Shown here in pieces: positions 1 through 9,050 of a stretch of 64,000 nucleotides of DNA. A program made the position numbers and the translations under genes. Location: assembly GCA_965240325.2 (NCBI GenBank), contig OZ251224.1, positions 1,550,001 to 1,614,000 of the forward strand. Direction: 5' to 3'. Every line of letters begins with the position of its first letter. Position 1 is the stretch's first letter. The stretch is from Rebecca billardiae RCC1528 (Eukaryota > Haptophyta). The notes below the pieces were generated by a model. The model made no database searches. It saw only the letters and a list, made by a program, of their open reading frames with translations, and was not told the origin of the DNA.

Positions 1-1656
1 ACCGACATTGGTGCCATGCTGCACGCGCCGCTCTGCAAGCATGGGAGCCGGGTGCAGCACGTGCTGGACGTGTGGGCGAATCACCACGAGCTATTTCGAC
101 CAGGGCACCTCGCCACGGCGATGTCCCAGCTCGGGCGCAGCAGGCGCCAATGGCCGCGCGAGGGACTCGATGCGGACGGCACGCGCAGAGTACGTGAGCT
201 GCTCGGCTCGACCGAGGCAGCGCTGCCGCGGCTGCGCTCGCGTCAGGTCGCCGCCGTGATGTACGCGGCGTCGGTGCTCCCCGATCGAAACGCGCGCACC
301 CTCGTCGGCCGCGCCGCCGACGCCATGGTCGAGCTCGCGCCGCGCGCGCCGCCGCAGGACCTTGCGGTGGCTGCGCTCGCGTGCGCCAAGGCGGACACGC
401 GCCACCTGCCGCTGCTCGAGGCGGTGGCGAGCGCGGCGTGCGGCGTGGCCGAGCGGCTCGACGCGCGGGACATCTCGAACCTGGCGTGGTCCTTCGCCAC
501 GCTCAACGTGCGCGACGAGGCCTTCTTCGCGCGCCTCGCCGACGCCGCGCCCTCAGCGCTCGCGAGGCCGGGCGCGTCCACGCAGGCGCTCGCCAACATT
601 GCGTGGGCGTACGCGCGCGCGGGCGTCGACGCGGCGGGGCTGTACGAGCAGATCGCGCGGCTCGCGACCGCGAGGCTGGACGAGCTACGGCCGCTTGAGA
701 TCCCGATGCTCCTCTGGGCGCTCGCCAAGGCCGGCCGCCCCGACAGCCGCCTCTTCGCCGCGTGCGTGCGGCGCGCGTCCGAGTTGCTCCCGCAGATGGC
801 GCCGCAGTCCATCTCGACACTCGTGTACGCGTACGCGGCGGGCGACGTGCGCTCGGAGGCGCTGCTGGGCGCTGTGGCGGCGCACGTGCCGGCGCGGCTG
901 CGGCACTTCGGCCCGCAGGCGCTCGTCAACCTCGCGTGGGGCCTGTGCGTCGCCAGCGTGTACCCGCGCGCGCTGCTGCAGACGATCGTCTCGCGCATCG
1001 ACGCGCTGCCCGTCACGCAGCACACGTCGATTGCGTATCTGATGCAGGTGGTGCAGCTGGACAACGCGCTGCGGCTGGAGGCGCCGACGCTGGGCGTGCG
1101 CGTGCACCCCGACGTGCTCGAGGCGTGCTTCGCGCGCACCGCCCTCGACGACCGCGAGCGCGGCCGCCACTCCGACGGCTCGTCCGACCTGCACTGGGAG
1201 GTGTCGGAGGCGCTCGGCCGGCTGCGCGTGCCGCACGAGAATGAGTACACGGTGCCGGAGGTGGGCTACTTCGTCGACATCGGGCTGCCCGAGCGGCGGC
1301 TGGTGATCGAGGTGAACGGCCCGCCGCACTACTTTGCGTACCGCGCGGCGCGCCCCGCGGGCACGCGCGCGAGCCGGGTGCGCGCGCGCACGGCCGACGC
1401 GGTCACGGTGGATGACGACGACGCCGCCTGGCCGCACGGCTCGCCGCCGAGCGCGCGCAAGACGATGAAGTACCGCCACCTGCGGCTGTCGGGCTGGCGC
1501 GTGCTCATCGTGCCGTTCTACGACTGGGCGCAGCTCAAAGGCGACCAGGCCGCGCAGGCCACGTACCTCGAGGAGCGCATCGCCGAAGCGACGACCAGAG
1601 ACGCCGACGAGCGCGCGCGCGCACGCGCCGTGCTGCCGCCGTTGCTGTGGGATTGA
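1..1656 (+). CDS. RAP-domain (OPR/FAST-like) organellar RNA protein, 5' partial
   Basis: The frame is open from base 1, so the gene enters from the left edge; the first Met is at 16 but the true start lies upstream. The C-terminus carries a RAP domain: VDIGLPERRLVIEVNGPPHY (about residues 418-437 counted from that Met), then a 40-residue Arg/Asp-rich insert, then YRHLRLSGWRVLIVPFYDW. The upstream 400 residues are repeated helical units of the LAWSFATL / IAWAYARAG / LLWALAKAG / LVNLAWGLC type, the alpha-solenoid typical of RAP, FASTK and octotricopeptide proteins. In algae and apicomplexans these proteins are mostly plastid or mitochondrial RNA-processing or translation factors; RAP resembles a restriction-endonuclease-like fold. 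No targeting peptide can be judged because the N-terminus is missing. The gene ends in TGA at 1654-1656. Family assignment is firm; organelle and RNA target are unknown. Confidence 0.88.
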   Translation, partial: TDIGAMLHAPLCKHGSRVQHVLDVWANHHELFRPGHLATAMSQLGRSRRQWPREGLDADGTRRVRELLGSTEAALPRLRSRQVAAVMYAASVLPDRNARTLVGRAADAMVELAPRAPPQDLAVAALACAKADTRHLPLLEAVASAACGVAERLDARDISNLAWSFATLNVRDEAFFARLADAAPSALARPGASTQALANIAWAYARAGVDAAGLYEQIARLATARLDELRPLEIPMLLWALAKAGRPDSRLFAACVRRASELLPQMAPQSISTLVYAYAAGDVRSEALLGAVAAHVPARLRHFGPQALVNLAWGLCVASVYPRALLQTIVSRIDALPVTQHTSIAYLMQVVQLDNALRLEAPTLGVRVHPDVLEACFARTALDDRERGRHSDGSSDLHWEVSEALGRLRVPHENEYTVPEVGYFVDIGLPERRLVIEVNGPPHYFAYRAARPAGTRASRVRARTADAVTVDDDDAAWPHGSPPSARKTMKYRHLRLSGWRVLIVPFYDWAQLKGDQAAQATYLEERIAEATTRDADERARARAVLPPLLWD

Positions 1657-1720
1657 CAACGCAGGCCGGAAGTCATCGGTCAGCGTCGATCACAAAAAAA
1701 TCGTAGTTGGCGGGCGTCAA

Positions 1721-1767
1721 TCTCGCCTGCCTGAGCTGTGTGCGTCTCTTATTCTTAGTAAACTGTA
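1721..1767 (-). repeat. 47-bp dispersed element, copy 1
   Basis: Reading the minus strand, this segment contains TACAGTTTACTAAGAATAAG followed by AGACGCACACAGCTCAGGCA. The same sequence occurs on the plus strand at 2833-2883 and 43444-43490. Copies 1 and 2 are inverted relative to each other and bracket the flavodoxin-like gene. Each copy lies 65-200 bp beyond a stop codon. It could be a short MITE/SINE fragment or a shared 3'-flank signal; the function is unknown. Confidence 0.75.
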
Positions 1768-1845
1768 GTCGTCATAATCGACTGCTGTGAGTGCTGTCCC
1801 GCGGATTCTCGCGGCCAACGAGAATCTGAACCTCGCGGCCGATCA

Positions 1846-2634
1846 ATGACGCTCCGCGTGCCGATTGCTCTCGCCGGCGCGAGCGGCGGTCTCGCTCTGC
1901 TGTGGTGGTGGAGGAGGCGCGCAGATCGTGTGAGCGTGCAGGGTACCAATCAGGAGAGCTCTGCTGTCCCTCGATCAGTACCCTCGGCTACCAACGCCGC
2001 GCAGCCCGAGACTGCGCCCATCGCCAGCGAGTGCGCGGCTGAGGCCTTCCCACCGCTACTCACCATCCTCTACGACGAAGGGCTAGCTGCAGACCTCGCG
2101 GAGGCGCTTGTGAACTCACCCACGCGTCCAAAAGGTATCGAGCTTCTTCCTCGCCCCATCGCTGAGTTCAAGAAGATCGAGTGGAGCGGTGGCGGCCGGC
2201 ACGCGGTCGCATTCATTATTTCGACGCTCGAAAACGAGCAGCCTAGCGAGTCGGCAGGGGCGTGCGTGCGCTTCTTCCACAGGCGAGCACACCCGGCAGA
2301 CATGCTCAGCGGTGGACGCCTCCGCTTCGCCGTGCTGGGCCTCGGCGACTCGAACCTGCTGCTCGACCGGCAGACAACTACCGCCAAGGACTGCAACCAG
2401 GTCGCTCAGCGGCTGGACCGCCGCCTCGAGGAGCTCGGTGCCACACGCTTCTGCCCGCGCGGGGAGGCGGACGAGCGCACGGACAACACGGAGATCGAGC
2501 TGTGGCTGCGCACTTTCGAGGCGGCGCTCGCGCGCCAGGTAGCGCCGCGCAGCGCGGCCGATGCTGCACCGCCATCATGCCCGTGCTGCAACCTGGCCAA
2601 CCGCCCACGCATCCGACTCCGTCCATCGCGCTGA
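1846..2634 (+). CDS. Membrane-anchored flavodoxin-domain protein (methionine-synthase-reductase / diflavin FMN-domain-like)
   Basis: 262 residues. Residues 4-22 are a hydrophobic segment (PIALAGASGGLALLWWW) followed by RRR, consistent with an N-terminal membrane anchor with the rest cytosolic, as in cytochrome P450 reductases. From about residue 75 the protein follows a diflavin-reductase FMN domain: ILYDEGLAADLAEAL, FIISTLENEQPSESA, LRFAVLGLGDSN, then LDRRLEELGATRFCPRGEAD and a closing WLRTFEAAL helix. The last blocks closely match methionine synthase reductase and P450-reductase FMN domains. There is no FAD or NADPH domain, so it is a stand-alone electron-carrier module. The phosphate loop, normally of the type SQTGTAE, reads YDEGLAADLAE and lacks the Ser/Thr-Gln-Thr-Gly residues, so FMN binding may be weak or lost. 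The start was chosen at the first Met before the anchor. Confidence 0.75.
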   Translation: MTLRVPIALAGASGGLALLWWWRRRADRVSVQGTNQESSAVPRSVPSATNAAQPETAPIASECAAEAFPPLLTILYDEGLAADLAEALVNSPTRPKGIELLPRPIAEFKKIEWSGGGRHAVAFIISTLENEQPSESAGACVRFFHRRAHPADMLSGGRLRFAVLGLGDSNLLLDRQTTTAKDCNQVAQRLDRRLEELGATRFCPRGEADERTDNTEIELWLRTFEAALARQVAPRSAADAAPPSCPCCNLANRPRIRLRPSR

Positions 2635-3611
2635 GACTGCGCGGTGATGGTGACGGAGCGATCGGATTGGCCTCGTCGGCGGTGGTGCGAAATTGTGTCA
2701 GCGCCGCGTGAGCAGCAATGTCGTCTGGCATCATGCTCACGCTGTGGCTGTGCCTCGGCGCCTTATAGTTATAAATACGTGCGCCTTTAGATACTGCTAT
2801 GCATGGCCATTATTCAGTACTGATGCGCGTCTTACAGTTTATTATTACTAAGAATAAGAGACGCACACAGCTCAGGCAGGCGACAGTTATACACCATCTG
2901 CGTCCATCACCGAGTCCATCACTCATTGACTACGCATCATATTATTAGTAGTAATAATAATCGTCAATGTTATTAGCCAGTTAACTCGTCATCATCAATG
3001 GTGGACGTGGGCGTGGCACTGCGTCTGCTGCAGCAATGAGCAAGCCTAGCGCATTTTTAATATATAAAGAATGGCAGCAGCTGTGGCAGGCGCGCCCGCG
3101 CATGCGCAAGACGACCGCAGTCCCGAGTCCGCATCGATCTTGGCATCTTATTAATATTCTGTCGTCACACGAATAATATATGCGTGCGCGCTGTATGTAT
3201 CATAGCTCGTCGGACGATGCCAACCAAACGACGCACACGGCCTGACGCGTCACGCCAGAGTCACACACACCGCCGCGCGGCCCGTGAGACCCGTGAGACT
3301 CCGCCCTCCGGGTCTGTCTCAGTCTGTGTGAGTCACTCTGTGAGTGAGTGTGACTGACTCGGAGACCGACTCCGAGTATAGGTCCGCGATTGACATTCTC
3401 CGAAGACGACCGACTCGACAGCGGACAGACGGACTGTCAGACGACAGAGTCGACAGACGTGAGAAATTGATGACTGTCATTCATGCAGCATCTGCTGCAG
3501 TCGTATATCATGATGATAAGTCATCAGCAAGTGTCCCTTATAAGTGTCAAGCTCTAAGACTCACTATACTGTTACCTCGAGTGCGGAGTCGGTCATCATT
3601 ATTATCAATTC
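2635..3611. other. Intergenic region, no gene seen
   Basis: Apart from the 47-bp repeat at 2833-2883, this is AT-richer spacer with short ATTATTA runs near 2940-2965 and GAGTC/GTGTGAG-rich low-complexity sequence at 3300-3460. I see no recognisable coding domain or RNA gene. Confidence 0.6.
2833..2883 (+). repeat. 47-bp dispersed element, copy 2
   Basis: Second copy of the element at 1721-1767, here on the plus strand and carrying a 4-base ATTA insertion near its start. It lies 200 bp downstream of the flavodoxin-like stop codon. Confidence 0.75.
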
Positions 3612-4925
3612 ATGACCGCGTTCCGCGGTCCTTTTCTGCATAGAATCAACGCAGTTGGGGGCCCGCGGTGGCCGTGCAATCGCGGCTCTCCGCCGTAGTG
3701 GCAGTTCGCCAGTTGAAGTCGGTTCTGAGATGACTGAAGCTATATTAGTCCGACCGTCGCCCTGCCTGCGCGACCGCGAGACTCATTCACACTTCACACA
3801 ATCACAGCAGCGGACCTGAGACCGCACCCGGCACCGGTCGTCAAATCGGACGTCCGTCTGACAACTAGCTGCCAAATGTCCAACTGGCTGATCAGCTCGG
3901 ATCCGACCCGTCCGCGATCGTGCCATCGGCATCGGAATTACTACTAGTAGCTGCCAAACTGTTACTGTGTCCAACTCTGGCTGATCACAGATCAGCTCGG
4001 ATCCGACCCGTCCGCGATCGTGCCGAGTGAGTCGTGCCGCGGAGCTCGGAGTACTGAAGGAGTCGGGTGTGACAGCAGGGTGCTTTAGCGCTGCGGCCCG
4101 TGCCAGCCAACGACCAGACGTACTCTGGCCACTTGACCCGTTGCACGGGTGAGTGACCGTACAGTACGCCCTGCCTAGTGCCTACCGCGCGCGCCGCGCG
4201 ACCGGCGACTCGGGGTGATGGAGAGCGGATGGCGACAGCAGCAGCAGTCCTCATGAAGACGATGAAACTGGCGGCACGGGTGCACGAGGTGGCAGGCGAA
4301 AGCGCGCCGACGAGACCGCATTTGACACACCTGAGCCGCACGCGCGTGCCGTCACGCCGAGCGGCGAGCGCTGCAAACGCGCAACCGTACCGCGCGCGCC
4401 ACGACGGCGCGGCACTAGCTGATGCAGGCCGTACTGCCGGCACTGCTTCTGCGATCATGCGCCACGGTCGCAGCTGACTGCATGAGCAGCAAGCGGGAGG
4501 CGGGTCCGGAGGCACGTGCAGGCGCCGTCCCGCATATCCGCCGCATCGCCCATCGTGCCGGGGCACGTCACCTCCGACGATCCGGATGTGGCCCAGTCCG
4601 GACGTCACGCGATCCGGGAAGACGAGTACGATTCGCTCGTAACGAACCGTTACACTAATGTCACGTCCAGCTGACGTCCAGATCGCACTTTACTTAAGGG
4701 AATCAGCTGGGCGCGGTTTTTTTTGGCCTGATAGACCTCTCAATGCGATCTCAAAAACTCGAAACTCGGTCTCCGCCAGCCCTAAAAATCGCCCCCCGTC
4801 CCTTTTTTTCCGCCGCCCCCCGTCCCTTTTTTCTTGATGATCAATAAAGATCTTTTTGAAACGTGGTTCGGGCCCGCTGGTGCGGGCTCCACGCTGCGCG
4901 CTCCGCCCTGCACCGCGGGCCATAA
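3612..4925 (+). repeat. 1.3-kb dispersed repeat, copy A
   Basis: Near-identical to 14372-15676. It opens with a perfect 7-3-7 hairpin, GACCGCGTTCCGCGGTC, and ends in CACCGCGGGCCATAA. Inside is a short direct duplication (ATCAGCTCGGATCCGACCC at about 3892 and 3991). The two copies differ by small indels, and a third site at 18557-18618 retains only the last 60 bp. No convincing ORF or terminal inverted repeat is present and no target duplication is visible. 5' truncation of the third copy, with a common 3' end, fits a non-autonomous retroelement better than a DNA transposon, but this is inference. Confidence 0.75.
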
Positions 4926-5312
4926 TTATCAGCAGCATTTAATCATTCACTGACGGTCGAACATAGCATCAGTTCGGACGACCCTGGCTGCCACCGGGTC
5001 CGGTAACTCGAGAGTGCGGGCTGATAATGTTGGGACCGTGAATCGTGATGGCCGTGATGCCCGGCGGCGGCTGGGCCGGCTGCCAGAAGTTGGCGCGTGT
5101 TCAGAATGTTCAAGCCGCCTTAGCCCTGGTTGATGAGTCGCCCCGCCGCCGGGCCACAACCAAGACCTTCGCCACTGCGGATGGCAGCCAAGGCGCGTCT
5201 GAGTAGCAGCAAAGCCAGTCGAGCACTGCGCGCGCGGAGCTCCTGGCCGAGGCACAGCAGCCTCAGTTGATGGCCGAGCAACGCCCTTGCCTGCGCTTAC
5301 CTGCAAGACGAG

Positions 5313-6863
5313 TCAGTAGTACTGATTCGGCGCGACCCCTTCATAGCGGATGCGGTACTCCGGGTAGGCCTGCGCGTTGTCGAAGACGCATATCATGTAG
5401 CCCGGGACGCTGCCCGGCGCTTGCCCCTTGGCCGAGTGCGTGCCCACGTCAGGCCGCCGCTGGTTCGCGACGCCCTTGCCCGTGTCGCCGACGACGACGC
5501 GGCACAGCAGCATGTAGCGCCCGTTGTCCGGCGTGTAGCACGCGCCCGCTTGCTGCACGACCTGCGGGTAGACGGCCGCCATGCCGGGGTTGTCGCGGAG
5601 CCACTGGCCGAGCTGCTGCTGGTACGCGTGCCAGTCGGTGCGCGAGGCCCTGCTCTTGCCCTTTCCCTTGCCCCTGCTTCTGGCCGCGTGAGACGTGGGC
5701 GGCGGTGGCGGCCTCGGGATGTGCGCGCCGTAGCCGTACGCGCCTCTCGCGCGGTTCTGCGTCTCGTGATCGTGCGCAGAGCGCGCGCTGTAGTCGTCCG
5801 AGTACCGGCTCTTCTCCGCGAAGTAGACGCCGGCGCCGAGCGCGCCACTGAGGTTCGAGACGCGCACGTCGAAGCCGGTCTCGACGATCGTGCGGATCAC
5901 GCTCGAAGCTGCGCCGTGAAAAAGGTAGCGCTCGTCTGCGACGGCGCAAAGCTCGGTCGAATCGCGCGCGGGCGTGCCGTGCCGCTCGCGCGCGACCTCG
6001 GTCTTGCGCTGCCAGTACTTGCGCCAGAGCGCATGGTTCTCGATGCGCTCGACGCTGCGCACGCGATCGCGCGCGATGCCGCCGCTGACCCAGACAGACA
6101 GCACCTTCTCCGCCTCCTGCATGCGCGAGATCGCGCCGCGGAGGCGCGCAGCAGGTCACGCGTGCGCGCACCACGCATTCACGCACAGCGCGCCCCCAGC
6201 GACGCGCCGCGCGTGTTGGGCGCGCACCGCTGAGTTCAGATCAATAGGCACGCCTTGGTAGCCGCTCGGTCCGACCCCCGGCGAGTCCTGCTTCGTCTGC
6301 CAGTACGCGGGGATCGGTGCGGCCAGCTGCTCGTGGAGGCGCTTGATGCGCTCGAGCTCGCGCTGCAGCTGGCGGTTCTGCGCCTTGAGGGACGGCTGGA
6401 TGCGCTGAGCCTCCGCGCTGGTGAGGACCAGGACATCCGGGTCGGCAGCAGCGTCGCCCGAACAGCCTGAGCCGTCGGGCCTGCCGCCCTGCCGCTGTTC
6501 ATCCGGCTCATCACTCTTCCGCGCGCGCTTGCTTGCCGGCGGCGAGAGGACTTGCAGATCGGGGTCTGCCGCAAGCGCGCCGTCGATGTGGTCTGTCTGA
6601 GAGTCGTCGAGCGAGAGTACCTCCCGATCCTGTGCAGCCGCGTCCGCCGGGACGTGCAACGCCACGTCAGCCATTCGTAGCAAGCGCCGCCCATTGGTTT
6701 GGCCCCCCTCGTTCTCGTCATCGTCCAGCACGACCACCTCGACGTCAGGGTCGCTCACGGCCGCGCTGACGGACGAGCACCTGCGTGCCGCCTTCGGGCG
6801 CTGCGGCGCCGCGCCTGAGAGCTCGGCGGTCAGATCGACGAGCACAGGCTCGCTCTCAGCCAT
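5313..6863 (-). CDS. PARP-family mono-ADP-ribosyltransferase with N-terminal SUMO-interaction-like motifs
   Basis: Two exons: 6863-6228 and 6116-5313; the intron 6117-6227 (GTGCGCGCC...CATGCAG) is phase 0. Spliced protein 479 aa. The N-terminal 150 residues are acidic and disordered with SIM-like strings: VLVDLTAE (7-14), VEVVVLDDDE (41-50), EVLSLDD (81-87) and DVLVLTS (143-149), plus a basic SKRARK (111-116) that could be an NLS. A short coiled coil follows (about 155-175). The PARP catalytic domain runs from PAYW (about 180) to the end: YLFHG gives His279, GAGVYFAEKSRYS gives Tyr310, and YMICVFDNAQAYPEY puts Met453 where PARP1 has its catalytic Glu. An H-Y-M triad predicts mono- rather than poly-ADP-ribosylation. 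A Pro/Gly/Lys-rich insert of about 50 residues interrupts the catalytic domain (about 325-375). Family certain; SUMO link inferred. Confidence 0.87.
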
Positions 6864-9050
6864 GGTCGGCGTTCAAGTGAGCCCTCCTGCGCCTTGGGCG
6901 ACCTGCGCGCCGACGCGATGACGGTTGTCACTGCTGCTCACCACTGTCTTCGATCAACTCGGCGCAAGTCCGGCCTCGTTGCTTCGTCCTACAAGTACGG
7001 TGAGCAGCTCTCAACCAAGACGATTGACGATTCATCACGATTGTGATTTGTCCCCGTACCTGCTGGACAGATGCTCACTCCGGACCCCGGTGTGCCGTGT
7101 GGCACGTCGAATCAGTTACAATACTGTAGAGACATAGAGTCAGCGTGATGATTGATGATCGCCCTGGTAACCGGCAGCGCCAGCAGGCTGAGACTAACTG
7201 AGACCGACTGCCCCAGGCCGGGGCGTCCTGCCGTACTTATATAATGTCGTTATGTGACATGCGTAATGCTGTGACACGGATCGGCCAGTGCCAATGTGTT
7301 GACTTGACTGTTCACATTTGCGGAACCAGCCTGACTGCGCCCCCGACTCCGCACTGCCAGTGGCATTGTGATCCGACTACTGTGAGTTCGAATGTGCACA
7401 ATTCTCCACTCTAAGCAGTTACTAGTTAGAACTAACGTGACTGACTGTACGCTCGCAGTGCAGCCTGCCGTCCCGAGTGGCACTCAGTTGCAGTTGCTAT
7501 TAGCTAATGCTAGACGAGTCGTCAGTCGTCACTGATGCCACTGGGTGACCGACACAGTGCCGTGACTATCCGAGTGACACTCGTGCAGCTAGTAATTCTG
7601 CAGTTGTTCAATTCTGGGTGACAGTAGTTAGCCGTTACGTTTAGATGGCCCTTGTTGAGGCTTGACTCGGTGAGTCGGTCCATGGCCAGTCAGCAGCCAG
7701 CTTCCCAGCTCGGCACTGGCAGAGCACGAACTCGTGCACTGACTGACTGACCGTGCAGTGACCCGTGACGGTCTGCCGTCCGTGCGTCGGGGAGTCAGTC
7801 ACGTGACAGGTCAGATTGATCGATTACCCGTCGGCCGTCCGCGGCGCCGGCTTCACGCCGCTACTCAGATTAATTGACACCGAGACACGCCGCGTACACT
7901 ACTCTCTAATCTCCGACGTATAGTACGGACCGTATAGTACCCGGCATCGGTATGCTTAATTTATGCTACCCGCCTACCGTCGATGCTCAGATTGATTCGG
8001 ATGCTGACAATAACGAATCATATTATATATAATAATTGATGATGACTACTGAATCGAGTTCAATTTTCAGCATTTGCTGCTGAATGCTGATGACATCTGA
8101 TCCTGAATCTGATGATGAAGCGGCTGCGGCACTGAGGCGCTGAACATCGACGATCGTCACCGCGTATCGCCAGTCTCGGATGACGTGCTCATGTTTCATG
8201 CTTCATCGGCGCGTTGACGATGAAGCCGTGAGCGGGGGTGTGCACGAGGCCAATCAGCAGCCGCGCGTCTGAGCCCATGCCTCCTCAGAAACGGGGCTGT
8301 GGGACCGCCAGGAAGGCGCACGTGCGCACATGAAGGGAGGGGGTCATTGAGGTAAGCGGATGGCAGCGCGGGTGCTCTGCAGCTGCACAGTAAGTGGGTA
8401 GTGCCCTCGGTGCGACAAATGACAGCAGTGTAGAGCTCAGAACAGGTCTGTGTGAAGCTTTCCTCGTCATGGGGCAGGCCGTGCTCGCTGAGCCCCCGCG
8501 CAAGACGCCTCACCTGCTTACACCCCCCGTGAGGGCGACATCTTCGAAAGGCACCTGCATTGTCGGCGCGCAGGCATGTGATTAGGCGCGTGAGTCCCGG
8601 AGCAATAGCGCGGGTGCGGTGCTGGGCGAGTTGCGGAAGTGGACATTCCTCCTAGCCCATCACTCCGGGTGCTCAGAGATAGAACAATGGACAATTCGCT
8701 CAGATATGGTTTCGCGAAGGGGAATCCGTTCTCCTCATCAGCGCACCACGCAATGGCTGCCAAACCCTGGGCTCGGTCGAGTTGTATGGCATCAAAGCAA
8801 TTATCAGTAAAGATTAAGCCTTGAAATCTCTCGTCACCGCCCGCAGCTTCCCGGTGCCCGGCCCAGCACTCCCCGCGCGGACAGCGGTGACGTGCGACGT
8901 CGCCTCCAGCCATACCTCACGTGTGCGGCGGCACGGTCCTGCTTCACGAGCGACCGGACGAAAGCAGCCTCCGGAGTGGCGGAGTCCGGCCGGGGCGGTG
9001 TCGTACGAGTCGGTGGGCGCCTGGGCGGCGGCGGCGGCATCGGCGCCCGT
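6864..9050. other. Long intergenic region, no gene supported
   Basis: About 2.2 kb. From 7100 to 8100 the sequence is rich in ACTG/GTCA-type short words with a few AT patches (near 8030). Minus-strand ORFs at 8196-8513 and 8518-8913 show no recognisable domain and have base composition unlike nearby genes. The last 200 bp are presumably the promoter and 5' UTR of the zinc-finger gene at 9051. No tRNA or snRNA was recognised. Confidence 0.5.

Noticed and set aside
3612-4925. 1.3-kb repeat as a solo LTR
   Set aside because: No TG...CA ends, no flanking duplication, and the third copy is truncated at one end only.
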